DNA from: Bacteroidaceae bacterium
GTDB taxonomy: Bacteria > Bacteroidota > Bacteroidia > Bacteroidales > Bacteroidaceae
Assembly: GCA_024693505.1 (NCBI GenBank)
Contig: JAILKU010000084.1
Location: forward strand, 1 to 35,060
Direction of reading: 5' to 3'
Length of the DNA: 35,060 nucleotides
This document shows, piece by piece, positions 23,798 through 31,485 of this stretch. The notes beneath the pieces were generated by a model. That model did no database searches. It was not told the DNA's origin and saw only the letters and a program-made list of their open reading frames with translations. Numbering within the stretch: the stretch's first letter is position 1; every line of letters begins with the position of its first letter. Position numbers and translations under genes: made by a program.

Positions 23798-25105
23798 ACC
23801 GATCTCATTATCATTGGTGCGGGGCCTGGAGGCTACCGCGCTGCTGAGTATGCGGCTCGCCAGGGGCTGCAGGTGGTTATCGTCGAACGCAGCGAGGTAG
23901 GCGGCACCTGCCTGAACCGAGGCTGCATACCCACGAAGGCCTATGTGCATTCCGCTACCCTGTCCGAGGCCGTTGAGCGTCGCGACCGCATCGTGGCGCA
24001 GCTTCGTGCCGGAGTGGAGCAGTTGCTCTCGGCTCCCGGCATCACCCTTCTGCGCGGCTCTGCCAGGCTGACTGGCCCCGACACAGTTGAGCTGCGCTCG
24101 ACTCCCTTCACGACTCGGCAAAGCTCAAACGAGTTTGGCTCTGCTCTCGCTGCTCCAGGAGTTGAGCTGGAGGACGGAACAACCCTGGAGGCCAGCCATA
24201 TCATGATTGCCACCGGCAGCCAGCCCCGTATGATTCGCGCCGAGGGCATCGATACCGACCCGCGCGTCCTGACGAGCACCAGCCTGCTCGAGCTCACCGA
24301 ACTGCCGCGCCGCCTCTGCATCGTCGGGGCAGGCCTCATCGGCATGGAGATGGCTGGCGCATTCCGTCGCTTCGGCTCGGAGGTCACCGTTGTAGAATAC
24401 CTCAAGGAATGCCTGCCCATGCTGGACAGCGACGTGGCCAAGCGCCTGCGTAAGCTGATGGAACGGCAGGGCATACGGTTCCAGATGAAGACGGCGGTGA
24501 CGTCCGTCGCCGACATCGACGCCGATGCCATCCTCGTCGCCACCGGTCGCCGTCCCTGCACCGAGGGCCTGGGTCTCGAGACCGCCGGCATCGCCCTGAA
24601 TGCAGCCGGAGCCATCCCCGTGGATGACAATATGCTGGCCGCACCGGGCATCTACGCCATCGGCGACGTCAACGGCCGTCAGCTGCTGGCGCACGCCGCC
24701 GAGATGCAAGGTCTGCATGCCGTCAATCATATCCTGGGGCGCAAGGACAGTATCCGCCTCGATGTCATGCCCTCCGCCATCTTCACCACTCCCGAGGCCG
24801 CCTGCGTAGGCCCCGGCGAGGATCAGCTGAAGGCCGACGGCATAGCCTACCGCTGCCGCAAGGCCTTCTGGCGAGCCAACGGCAAGGCGCTGTCCATGGA
24901 CGAGACGGAGGGGCTGCTGAAGCTCTTCACCGACGAGAGCGGCCGCCTGCTCGGCTGCCACGCCTTCGGAGCGCACGCAGCCGATATCGTGCAGGAGGTG
25001 AGCGCCCTCATCTGCCTGGGCACGACCCTCGACCAGCTCCGGGGCATGGTCCACATCCATCCCACCCTCTCCGAGGTCCTCACTCAAGCCGCCTGGCAAG
25101 AGTAA
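23792..25105 (+). CDS. lpd: Dihydrolipoyl dehydrogenase (L protein)
   Basis: FAD enzyme that reoxidises the dihydrolipoyl arm of GcvH, passing electrons to NAD+. 437 residues, a little short of the usual 460-470. The N-terminal FAD site LIIIGAGPGGYRAAEYAA, the redox disulfide C40-LNRG-C45, the NAD-binding IVGAGLIGMEMAGAFRRFGSEV and the C-terminal HIHPTLSEVL with the His-Glu pair are all intact. No ATG lies at the family start; TTG 23792 gives the expected MNTDLIIIG, and it falls inside an AT-rich direct repeat. Placement after gcvPB completes the glycine-cleavage set. The same enzyme may also serve 2-oxoacid dehydrogenases if present. Confidence 0.93.
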   Translation: MNTDLIIIGAGPGGYRAAEYAARQGLQVVIVERSEVGGTCLNRGCIPTKAYVHSATLSEAVERRDRIVAQLRAGVEQLLSAPGITLLRGSARLTGPDTVELRSTPFTTRQSSNEFGSALAAPGVELEDGTTLEASHIMIATGSQPRMIRAEGIDTDPRVLTSTSLLELTELPRRLCIVGAGLIGMEMAGAFRRFGSEVTVVEYLKECLPMLDSDVAKRLRKLMERQGIRFQMKTAVTSVADIDADAILVATGRRPCTEGLGLETAGIALNAAGAIPVDDNMLAAPGIYAIGDVNGRQLLAHAAEMQGLHAVNHILGRKDSIRLDVMPSAIFTTPEAACVGPGEDQLKADGIAYRCRKAFWRANGKALSMDETEGLLKLFTDESGRLLGCHAFGAHAADIVQEVSALICLGTTLDQLRGMVHIHPTLSEVLTQAAWQE

Positions 25106-25229
25106 GCAAGCAGCAGGCCGGAAGCCTTCATCAAAGTTAACGCCAACGTCAGCGATAACCCTAACGTCAACGCTAACGAAAAGCAACCCGCTGGGGAATT
25201 ATGCATTGTACATTATGAATTGAACTAAA

Positions 25230-25252
25230 TGCAAAAATGCAAAAATGCAAAA
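25230..25252 (-). repeat. Octamer array (TTTTTGCA)n, inverted copy 1
   Basis: TGCAAAAA repeats on the plus strand (reverse complement TTTTTGCA), about three units. It is the first of four octamer patches alternating in orientation across the gene desert. Confidence 0.7.
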
Positions 25253-25327
25253 GATAGTGCTAGAGAGTATCCACGGCGCCCTTGCTTCCTATTCCTAGCG
25301 CCTTCCCACTCCTATCGTCTCCAGCTT

Positions 25328-25380
25328 CCCCAGCATTCCTCTCCCCTCCTCTCGGGAGGGGCTGGGGGAGGGTCTTTTCT
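25328..25380 (+). terminator. Terminator-like structure after the gcv-lpd operon
   Basis: A GC-rich stem of CCCCTCC (25343-25349) with GGAGGGG (25355-25361), nested in CCCCAGC (25328-25334) with GCTGGGG (25361-25367), is followed by GAGGGTCTTTTCTT. It lies 220 bases past the lpd stop. Confidence 0.6.
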
Positions 25381-25390
25381 TACGCGAGGC

Positions 25391-25429
25391 GGGTCTAGTA
25401 AAATTTACACCCGGGTCTGGTAAATTTAC
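25391..25429. repeat. Duplicated GGGTCT-GTAAATTTAC element
   Basis: GGGTCTAGTAAAATTTAC (25391-25408) and GGGTCTGGTAAATTTAC (25413-25429) are near-identical direct copies, each ending in a palindromic GTAAATTTAC. Confidence 0.65.
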
Positions 25430-25600
25430 TGCCGCCTTCTGTAGAGAAGCTATGTTTGTATCATTAAGTCAAAGAACACTGGTTATATGGTAACCGACCT
25501 TTGTTGGGTATGTGGGGAAGCTCTGATGTTGTCCGGACTAAGTCGAGCCGCCGTCCACGTTTTTCTGGTGCAAAGATACGACAATCTCTTGGCGCCACTC

Positions 25601-25670
25601 TGCGATAAGTAACTTTACGTCGCTTTACGTCGCGATAAGTAACGATAAGTAACTTTACGTCACTTTATGT
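25601..25670. repeat. Decamer array 1
   Basis: Seven consecutive 10-base units of two kinds, NNCGATAAGT (A) and NNCTTTACGT (B, last one CTTTATGT), in the order A B B A A B B. The period is exactly 10 with no indels. Confidence 0.8.
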
Positions 25671-25730
25671 CGCTTAAGACCTCGTCTTAACTCTGGTGCA
25701 AAGGTACGACATTTATTTTGCGCGATGCGC

Positions 25731-25850
25731 TAAACTGCGCTAAACTGCGCTAAACTGCACGATATTGCGCGATATTGCGCTAAACTGCACTATACTGCAC
25801 GATATTGCGCGATATTGCGCTAAACTGCACTAAACTGCACTAAACTGCAA
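25731..25850. repeat. Decamer array 2
   Basis: Twelve consecutive 10-base units, of type C (TAAACTGCRC, one TATACTGCAC, the last ending GCAA) or type D (GATATTGCGC). Order: C C C D D C C D D C C C, which is symmetrical. The period is exactly 10 throughout 120 bases. Confidence 0.9.
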
Positions 25851-25852
25851 AA

Positions 25853-25896
25853 TTTTTGCATTTTTGCATTTTTGCATTTTTGCATTTGTGATTTTC
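25853..25896 (+). repeat. Octamer array (TTTTTGCA)4 with TTTGTGATTTTC tail
   Basis: Four perfect TTTTTGCA copies (25853-25884) are followed by TTTGTGATTTTC. The same array plus tail is repeated in the same orientation at 26878-26929. Confidence 0.85.
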
Positions 25897-25981
25897 GGGA
25901 TATTCGCCAAATAATATATTATAATAATTACATATGGATATATATTTTTGTATTATATTAGCGGAAAATGGAAAGCTGGCA

Positions 25982-26012
25982 TTTGCAAAAATGCAAAAAT
26001 GCAAATTTGCAA
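25982..26012 (-). repeat. Octamer array, inverted copy 2
   Basis: TTTGCAAAAATGCAAAAATG followed by CAAATTTGCAAAC: TGCAAAAA units on the plus strand, inverted relative to 25853-25884. Confidence 0.7.
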
Positions 26013-26310
26013 ACGGTTCATCGGCACAATAGGTAGATACCAGCAATCCATCCTTGTCAATGATAGCATACTAACATACTGATTATGTTATAGTTGAGAC
26101 GGTAGTACGAAAAATACTTACACAAAATAGGCGAGTGCGCTTTCGACTACTTGAAAAAATATTTACATAAAAAATGCCGGATAAATGGCCAAATCGCTCA
26201 AAAATGTGTCAGAAAACATTAACTTTAAGGCCAAAAAAAGAAAGGAAATGAAGGGGAATTATCTTCTGAAGTGGAAAATAAACCATCATCAAATGAGGAA
26301 AAATATCCGC

Positions 26311-26352
26311 GTTTTTCGTGTTTTTCGCCCGTTTTCGGCATAAAAAAACGGG
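26311..26352. repeat. TTTTTCG decamer tract and hairpin beside the ATTAAT array
   Basis: GTTTTTCGTG, TTTTTCGCCC and GTTTTCGGCA follow one another at 10-base spacing (26311-26340). CCCGTTTT (26328-26335) then pairs with AAAACGGG (26345-26352), an 8-bp stem directly abutting the first ATTAAT site. Confidence 0.65.
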
Positions 26353-26451
26353 ATTAATGAATAATTAATGATCGATTAATGATAATTATATGTTGAAAAA
26401 ACATTAATTGCCGTTAATAAGCCATTAATTGACCTTTAATTGACTATTAAT
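26353..26451. repeat. Helically phased ATTAAT sites
   Basis: ATTAAT starts at 26353, 26364 and 26375 (spacing 11, 11), then after a gap at 26403, followed by GTTAAT 26413, ATTAAT 26424, TTTAAT 26435 and ATTAAT 26446 (10, 11, 11, 11). Two blocks of same-face AT-rich sites suggest intrinsic bending or a multimeric binding site. Confidence 0.75.
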
Positions 26452-26593
26452 TGGCGAGTATAGTTATAGATTTTCGCCAAGCGAAAAATATTTCTGTAAT
26501 TTCTTTTATTTAAAGCGGGACCTAAAGAAAAGTACTCGGAATCCATTCAACCTATGCTAGAGTTAAGGCAGAACCCATTCATTTATTTTCAGG

Positions 26594-26800
26594 GAAGGGC
26601 AGGCGCTGGGGTACAGCGATGCCAGCAAGGCAATTCGCGTTCACGTGGACTCTGACGACAGAGGGGTGGACGAAATGGCTACCCCCGGTGGAACACAAAA
26701 GGTGGTGATTATCAACGAGAGCGGACTCTACGCCCTCATCCTCTCCTCGTATCTGGAATTGGCGCAGAAATGCTTTTGCCGGCAGCTAAGCAGCGCGTTA
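26594..26800 (+). pseudogene. Fragment of a phage antirepressor-like BRO-N domain
   Basis: The frame starting near 26594 encodes EGQALGYSDASKAIRVHVD, then DRGVDEMATPGGTQKVVIIN and ESGLYALILSS, the core of the BRO N-terminal domain found in phage and mobile-element antirepressors. There is no start codon or N-terminal strand upstream. After ILSS the frame diverges (YLELAQKC), while the expected LPAAKQR sequence appears one base out of frame at about 26773-26795. So it is truncated at both ends and frameshifted, consistent with the decayed remnant of a prophage or mobile element. Confidence 0.75.
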
Positions 26801-26877
26801 GGAGTAGGAAGTAGAGTGCAAGGAGTAGAAGGGCGGGGAATGGGCTGGCGCCGTTGTCACTTTCTAGCAAAAAATTC

Positions 26878-26929
26878 TTTTGCATTTTTGCATTTTTGCA
26901 TTTTTGCATTTTTGCATTTTGTGATTTTC
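26878..26929 (+). repeat. Octamer array with TTTTGTGATTTTC tail, second direct copy
   Basis: A partial and four full TTTTTGCA units (26878-26916) are followed by TTTTGTGATTTTC, duplicating the arrangement at 25853-25896 about 1.03 kb away and just past the BRO-N remnant. Confidence 0.85.
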
Positions 26930-27239
26930 AATTTGCCTTTTGCCCTGTCTGGGCGCCTTTCATCGCCTGCGATTACCCCGGGCGCTGCTCTGGGCTAAAG
27001 TGCTCATTGGCCCTTGACTTTCCCTTCGGCCGTCGACCTTTGGTTCAGGCCAAACTTTAGCGGACACCAATAATTCGTAATTGGTTGGACTTTTTCCGAA
27101 ATCCATTAGGAGCCGGATACGATAATAACGCAACTGCACCCCGACTCATCGCGAGCAGGGGCGCAGTGTGTTGCTGAAAACAACATGGGTAAATATGCTA
27201 ACACAATTTTGTTCTCCTGTATAGGGGGAGATATGTGAA

Positions 27240-27267
27240 CCATCGGTAGGGGATTAATCCCCGATGG
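27240..27267. terminator. Hairpin overlapping the TolC-like gene stop
   Basis: CCATCGG (27240-27246) pairs with CCGATGG (27261-27267); the interior GGGGATTAATCCCC is itself palindromic. It covers the stop codon of the minus-strand gene. No T-run follows on that strand, so termination is uncertain. Confidence 0.4.
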
Positions 27268-28579
27268 AGGAAGTCTGATAGAAATGCAGGATCTTCTGGC
27301 GGAAGAGGAAGGTGTATCTGGCCCGCGCATCGTCGCTCTGGGCACGCATCAAGGCGGTCTTAGCCTCCTGGAAGTCGGTGGCGTTGGCCTTCCCGTTCTC
27401 GTACTTCTTCTGCATCAGTTCGAAGGAGGTCTGCGCCGCGTTCAGGGCAACCTGGCTGCTCTGGCACTGGCGCTGCGAAGCCAGCGCGTTGTAGTAGGCC
27501 TGCTGAATCTCTTTGTACAGGGCCTGCCGCACCTGCTGCAGCTGCAGCTGCTGAGTGTGCACCTGCACCTTTGCCGCCCTGATACTGTTCCGCGTGGCAA
27601 GGCGATTGAAGATAGGCACGGAGAGCGAGAAGCCGAAGTACTGGTTGAAATTATCCTTCAGCTGGCGCCCGAAACCAGTGGTTTCCCAACCCGAAGTGCG
27701 GTAGTAGCTGCTGCCCAGTCCGGCGTTGAAGTAGAGCGATGGATAGAGCTGGCTGCGCGCCAGGAGGATGGACTTCTCGGCACTCTGCAGCCTGATCTGC
27801 TCGGCGGCTATCTGGGGCTTGATGCCCAGCGCCTGGGCGTAGACATCATCGGGCGTGGGTAGCAGGACGTCCCCGGAATCGTTTGTCTGCGGTTGCCGGA
27901 CATCGAATCCTTCGGGGTGCTCCAGTTCCAGGAGCTGGCTCAGTTCGAGCAGGGCAAGCATGTAGCTGTTGCGCTGCTGGGTGAGGGATAGCTCGTCGCC
28001 GGCGTGAGTGGCTTTTATCTGTGCCAGGTCGGCCTCGCTGGCCTTCTGGTTCTGGAAGAGGAGGTCCATGCGGCGCACCTGCAGGGCACTGAGTTCCAAC
28101 TGGCGGGAAGCCACCTGGACCATATCCTTCTGATAGGCACACTCGAGGTAGGCGGATATGACTTGCAGGGTGACATTCTCGCGCATCCGCTCGCAGTCCT
28201 CCATGGCAGCCGCCAGTCCCAGGCGGCGTATGCCGACCTCGTGAACCAGCTGTCCGCCGGTGATCAGAGGGGCACTGGTGCCCAGGCTCATACTGGTATT
28301 CATGGTGTTCCTGTTGGCGTAGGTATTGTCTGACGTCAGGGCACGGCCGAAGCTGAAGCTCTCGCCTACGCTGCCCGAGAGGTTAGGCAGGCGGCTGTTG
28401 CGGGCCGTACTGAGCTGTATCTTCTGGAGCTGCACATTGTCCTCCTGCTGCCTGATGCTCAGGTTGTGCGAAAGGGCGTAGGAGACACACTCCTGCAGGC
28501 TCCACTCCCGGGCCGTCTGGCTGCTGAGCGAGGCGGGAAAGAGGGAGGAAAGGATGATGGAAAGACCTAGGAATCGCAT
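27254..28579 (-). CDS. TolC-family outer-membrane efflux channel
   Basis: Outer-membrane component of the tripartite export system encoded upstream. ATG 28579 (MRFLGLSIILSSLFPASLSS) opens a signal peptide and gives 441 residues, typical of the family; the longer upstream frame overlaps the YccF gene. Features: an EWSLQECVSYALSHNLSIRQQ N-terminal helix, NSRLPNLSGSVGESFSFGR and NRLATRNSIRAAKVQVHTQQ at equivalent places in the two halves of the outer-membrane-factor repeat, and a C-terminal half ending FELMQKKYENGKANATDF. It stands 10 bases after the YccF gene and is the last gene of the cluster. Confidence 0.92.
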   Translation of the reverse strand: MRFLGLSIILSSLFPASLSSQTAREWSLQECVSYALSHNLSIRQQEDNVQLQKIQLSTARNSRLPNLSGSVGESFSFGRALTSDNTYANRNTMNTSMSLGTSAPLITGGQLVHEVGIRRLGLAAAMEDCERMRENVTLQVISAYLECAYQKDMVQVASRQLELSALQVRRMDLLFQNQKASEADLAQIKATHAGDELSLTQQRNSYMLALLELSQLLELEHPEGFDVRQPQTNDSGDVLLPTPDDVYAQALGIKPQIAAEQIRLQSAEKSILLARSQLYPSLYFNAGLGSSYYRTSGWETTGFGRQLKDNFNQYFGFSLSVPIFNRLATRNSIRAAKVQVHTQQLQLQQVRQALYKEIQQAYYNALASQRQCQSSQVALNAAQTSFELMQKKYENGKANATDFQEAKTALMRAQSDDARARYTFLFRQKILHFYQTSSIGD

Positions 28580-28589
28580 AATCTTACAG

Positions 28590-28967
28590 TTAAAATGAGA
28601 GGTTGACGTTCTTGCCGAAGGGGGCCAGTGAAAGGCCGGCCATCTTGAAGTGCTGCTTGCCCCAGGGAATACCGATGACGGTGATGCAGAGGAGCAGTCC
28701 GAAGAAGATGTGACTGAGGAAAGCGAGGAATCCGCCGCACACAATCCACAGGATGTTCATCGGGATGCGGATACAACCCGCGGGGCGGTCTCCCCTGGTG
28801 ACGGTGGAACCGAAGGGCCAGAGGCAGAGCAGCCCTATCTTGAAAGTCTGCAGCGCCCAGGGTATGCCGATGACGGTGACGGCCAGGGCAAGACTGCCAG
28901 TGAAATAACCGATGGCGGACTCCAAACCGCCCAGTAGCAACCAAATAATATTACCGATAATCTTCAT
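28590..28967 (-). CDS. YccF-domain inner-membrane protein
   Basis: 125-residue integral membrane protein with two copies of the YccF domain. Each copy has a hydrophobic helix leading to TVIGIPWALQTFK and TVIGIPWGKQHFK respectively, the family signature, followed by LWPFG and LAPFG. Function is not established for this family. It lies between the adaptor and TolC-like genes in a compact minus-strand run (10 bases to tolC-like), so it is cotranscribed with the export system, though a direct role in export is only an inference. Confidence 0.9.
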   Translation of the reverse strand: MKIIGNIIWLLLGGLESAIGYFTGSLALAVTVIGIPWALQTFKIGLLCLWPFGSTVTRGDRPAGCIRIPMNILWIVCGGFLAFLSHIFFGLLLCITVIGIPWGKQHFKMAGLSLAPFGKNVNLSF

Positions 28968-28974
28968 CTCTTTA

Positions 28975-29058
28975 TGAACTCTTGAACACTTAAACTCTTA
29001 AACACTTAAACACTTAAACTCTTAAACTCTTAAACACTTAAACTCTTAAACTCTTAAC
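28975..29058. repeat. Octamer tandem repeat TTAAACAC/TTAAACTC
   Basis: Eight clear 8-base units, mixing TTAAACAC and TTAAACTC, with degenerate units at both ends, fill the spacer between the adaptor gene and the YccF gene. The last unit contains the TAA stop of the adaptor (29054-29056). Confidence 0.85.
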
Positions 29059-30166
29059 CCTTTTTATCCTCATCAACCTTCAGGATTCCCCTTACTCTCT
29101 CTCCAACCTTCAGGCCGCTCTTTACCTCGATCTTGATACCGTCGCTCAGGCCGGTCTGCACTGTGCGGCGCTCGAATTTCTGCTGCGGGACAGAGTCGGT
29201 CAGCACATAGACGAACGTACTGTCGTCCTTGAACTCCAGGGCTGCCTCGGGTACGGAAACCGCCTTAACGGCACGGTCCAGCACTATCTCGGCATTTGCG
29301 CCATAGCCGGAACGAAGGGTCTGCCCTTCGGGTACTTCGATGGCCGCCTTGATCTCAAACTGATTGGCACCGTTCGTCTCTACGCCCTTGGGGGAGATAT
29401 ACTCGAGCTGGGCATCCAGCCTGAGGTCCTGCACTGCGCCTACGGTGATGACCACAGGCATTCCCTCTACTATGCGCCCCACCTCCGTCTCGTCGATATT
29501 ACCGCGGAAGATAAGCTTCTGCATGTCGGCCACCGTAGCAATCGTAGTACCGTCGTTGAAGGAATTGGACAGGATAACCGAGTTTCCGACCTTGACCGGG
29601 ATATCCAGGATGAGGCCGTCGACTGTAGAACGGATGAGTGTCGTACTCATCTTGGCGTTGGAAAGGGATATGCCTTCGCGCACGATGTTCAGGGCGTCTT
29701 TGGATGCCGCATTCTCTGCCTGGGCATTGCGCAAGACGACCTCAGTCTTCTCGAATTCCTCGGCACTGACCACCTTCTCCTCATAAAGTTTCTTCATGCG
29801 GTCGTAGTCCTTCTGTGCCTGCGCCAGGGATATCTCCGACAGGCGGACTCTGTTCTCGGAGGAACTGAGATTGCCCATGTCGGGTATCACCTTGACCTTG
29901 GCAATCACCTCGTCTTTCTTGACGTTCTGCCCGGCCTCCTTATACAGTTCGCTGATGATTCCCGATATCTGGGGCTTGATGTTTACTTCGTCCCGCGGTT
30001 CGATTTTGCCCGTCACGATGGTCTTCTTTTCTAAGTCGGAGAGCTCGGCTACACAAATCTCGTAGACCTCCTTCTTAGGGCGGGACTTCTGGTAGAGGAA
30101 TACAAACGTTCCCACAAAAACGGCAGCAATCAGCAGTGCGGCTGCCCACTTAAACACTTTCTTCAT
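29054..30166 (-). CDS. Periplasmic adaptor (membrane fusion) subunit, MacA/HlyD family
   Basis: Adaptor linking the MacB-like inner-membrane transporter to the TolC-like channel. 370 residues with an N-terminal membrane anchor (about 7-25), then a lipoyl half-motif (VTGKIEPRDEVNIKPQISGI), a coiled-coil hairpin (about 105-165, SLAQAQKDYDRMKKLYEEK), the second lipoyl half (TLIRSTVDGLILDIPVKVGN), a beta-barrel domain and a membrane-proximal domain (about 300-365, QTGLSDGIKIEVKSGLKVGE). The order of domains is that of MacA. It follows the two permease genes by 62 bases. The substrate is unknown. Confidence 0.93.
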   Translation of the reverse strand: MKKVFKWAAALLIAAVFVGTFVFLYQKSRPKKEVYEICVAELSDLEKKTIVTGKIEPRDEVNIKPQISGIISELYKEAGQNVKKDEVIAKVKVIPDMGNLSSSENRVRLSEISLAQAQKDYDRMKKLYEEKVVSAEEFEKTEVVLRNAQAENAASKDALNIVREGISLSNAKMSTTLIRSTVDGLILDIPVKVGNSVILSNSFNDGTTIATVADMQKLIFRGNIDETEVGRIVEGMPVVITVGAVQDLRLDAQLEYISPKGVETNGANQFEIKAAIEVPEGQTLRSGYGANAEIVLDRAVKAVSVPEAALEFKDDSTFVYVLTDSVPQQKFERRTVQTGLSDGIKIEVKSGLKVGERVRGILKVDEDKKG

Positions 30167-30228
30167 CTCTATCTATCTGTTTTTGAATTAACCTTATCTA
30201 TTATGAATTATGCATTATGAATTAGCCC

Positions 30229-31485
30229 CTACTCTTCCCGCATGGCATCTACAGGCTTGATCTGCATGGCCCTGAAGGCCGGAGCGAGACCCGCTATCAC
30301 GCCCAGAAGCGCCAGCAGAGAGGCAGCTCCCACAGCAAGCCCGAAGGAGATCTGGAACTGCGCCCCCGGGGTATCCGCACTGAGGCCGCTCTCCATTCCC
30401 TGCAGGATAATGACTGCAAGCGTGATGCCGCTCATACCGGCAACGAGGGTGAGCACGATGCTCTCGGACATCACCATACCCAGGATATCCATGGGCGTGG
30501 CACCTATGGCACGGCGAATGCCTATCTCGGTGGTGCGCTCCTTCACGGTAACGATCATGATGTTGCTCACACCGATAGCACCGGCTATCAGGGTACCCAG
30601 GCCGATCATCCAAACCAGTATGCTGACACCTGCGAAAAGGCTGTCTATCATGCCGAAGACGGCCTCGGTGTTCAGTTTCATAACAGCCTGAGTATCATCG
30701 GGATGAATAAGGTGAATGCGCTTGAGAAGCTGTTCCGTGCGGGCCTGGACATCAGACATTTTATAGCCCGGAAGGGCGGTGAGGGCCAATACGCCCACCC
30801 TATTCCCCCGGTTGTAGGTCTGCTGCATAGTCAGGAACGGCATGTGAACCGTGGTCTGTGCGTTTCCGCCGATACTGATGCCCGAGGCACTCTTGCCGCT
30901 CACGCCCACAATACGGTAATAGACGCCGTCGACCTGTATGAAACGGCCACAGGGATTGCCGTCTTTCCCTAACTGGGGAAACAGTTCTTCCACGATACGG
31001 GTACCTACCACACACACCTTCCTGTGCTGCTGGTTGTCCACGTCATTCAGTTTGCGCCCGAACTTAATCTTAGGGTCGTCAACCAGAGCGTATTCCGGGT
31101 ACTCGCCCGATACGGTTACCCTACAGCTGTGGTTCTCGGCCATAGCCGAACTGCCCCAGTTCTGCTGTAGCGGCGTAACTACCTCTACACCGGCTATGCA
31201 GTTGCGCACTCTATCTATATCGCTAAGCTCCAGGCTCCATCTCCGTCCCTCCCTGAATCCTTTATAGGGCTTGCCCGTGTTCTCTGCGAAGATAAAGCCC
31301 GAATTGGAGGCAAAGCCTGCAAAGTTATACCCGAGCATAGTCTCCAGGCCACGGCCTCCGCCCATCAGCAGGATAAGCATGAAGATGCCCCAGAATATAC
31401 CAAAGGCAGTGAGGAATGTACGGGAACGGTTCTTGCTCAGGGAGTCGAAGATCTCCTCCCACTGGTCTGTATCAAATAGTCTCAT
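30229..31485 (-). CDS. MacB-like ABC transporter permease (second of pair)
   Basis: 418-residue inner-membrane subunit with the MacB/FtsX topology: one N-terminal helix (about 24-45, FLTAFGIFWGIFMLILLMGG), a periplasmic domain of about 220 residues (MacB_PCD type) and three C-terminal helices, the first preceded by the VSNIMIVTVKERTTEIGIRR coupling motif. It starts within the stop of the other permease gene (4-base overlap), so the two are translationally coupled and probably form a heterodimer with the ATPase. The nucleotide-binding domain is on a separate polypeptide, unlike E. coli MacB. Substrate unknown. Confidence 0.93.
   Translation of the reverse strand: MRLFDTDQWEEIFDSLSKNRSRTFLTAFGIFWGIFMLILLMGGGRGLETMLGYNFAGFASNSGFIFAENTGKPYKGFREGRRWSLELSDIDRVRNCIAGVEVVTPLQQNWGSSAMAENHSCRVTVSGEYPEYALVDDPKIKFGRKLNDVDNQQHRKVCVVGTRIVEELFPQLGKDGNPCGRFIQVDGVYYRIVGVSGKSASGISIGGNAQTTVHMPFLTMQQTYNRGNRVGVLALTALPGYKMSDVQARTEQLLKRIHLIHPDDTQAVMKLNTEAVFGMIDSLFAGVSILVWMIGLGTLIAGAIGVSNIMIVTVKERTTEIGIRRAIGATPMDILGMVMSESIVLTLVAGMSGITLAVIILQGMESGLSADTPGAQFQISFGLAVGAASLLALLGVIAGLAPAFRAMQIKPVDAMREE

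Larger units (their letters stand above)
25106..27253. other. 2.1-kb gene desert with several periodic repeat arrays
   Basis: No intact gene is supported. From left to right it holds AACG-rich sequence, a terminator (25328-25380), paired GTAAATTTAC elements (25391-25429), two decamer arrays (25601-25670, 25731-25850), octamer arrays in alternating orientation (25230, 25853, 25984, 26878), AT-rich sequence (25905-25970), phased ATTAAT sites (26353-26451) and a BRO-N pseudogene (26594-26800). The motif CTGGTGCAAAGRTACGAC occurs at 25565 and 25693; its reverse complement resembles a promoter -7 box, but no -33 box was found. Nothing was recognised in 27000-27239. Confidence 0.7.

Noticed and set aside
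25601..25850. CRISPR array
   Set aside because: The 10-base units have no spacers of unique sequence, and no cas genes are present.
25106..26500. Chromosomal replication origin
   Set aside because: It is AT-rich with iterated motifs, but no TTATCCACA-type DnaA boxes and no dnaA or neighbouring origin genes were seen.
27106..27345. Small minus-strand frame beyond the TolC-like gene
   Set aside because: No family features, and it overlaps the end of the TolC-like gene out of frame.
28580..28744. Upstream extension of the TolC-like gene
   Set aside because: It overlaps the YccF gene in another frame and lacks secretory character; ATG 28579 opens the signal peptide.
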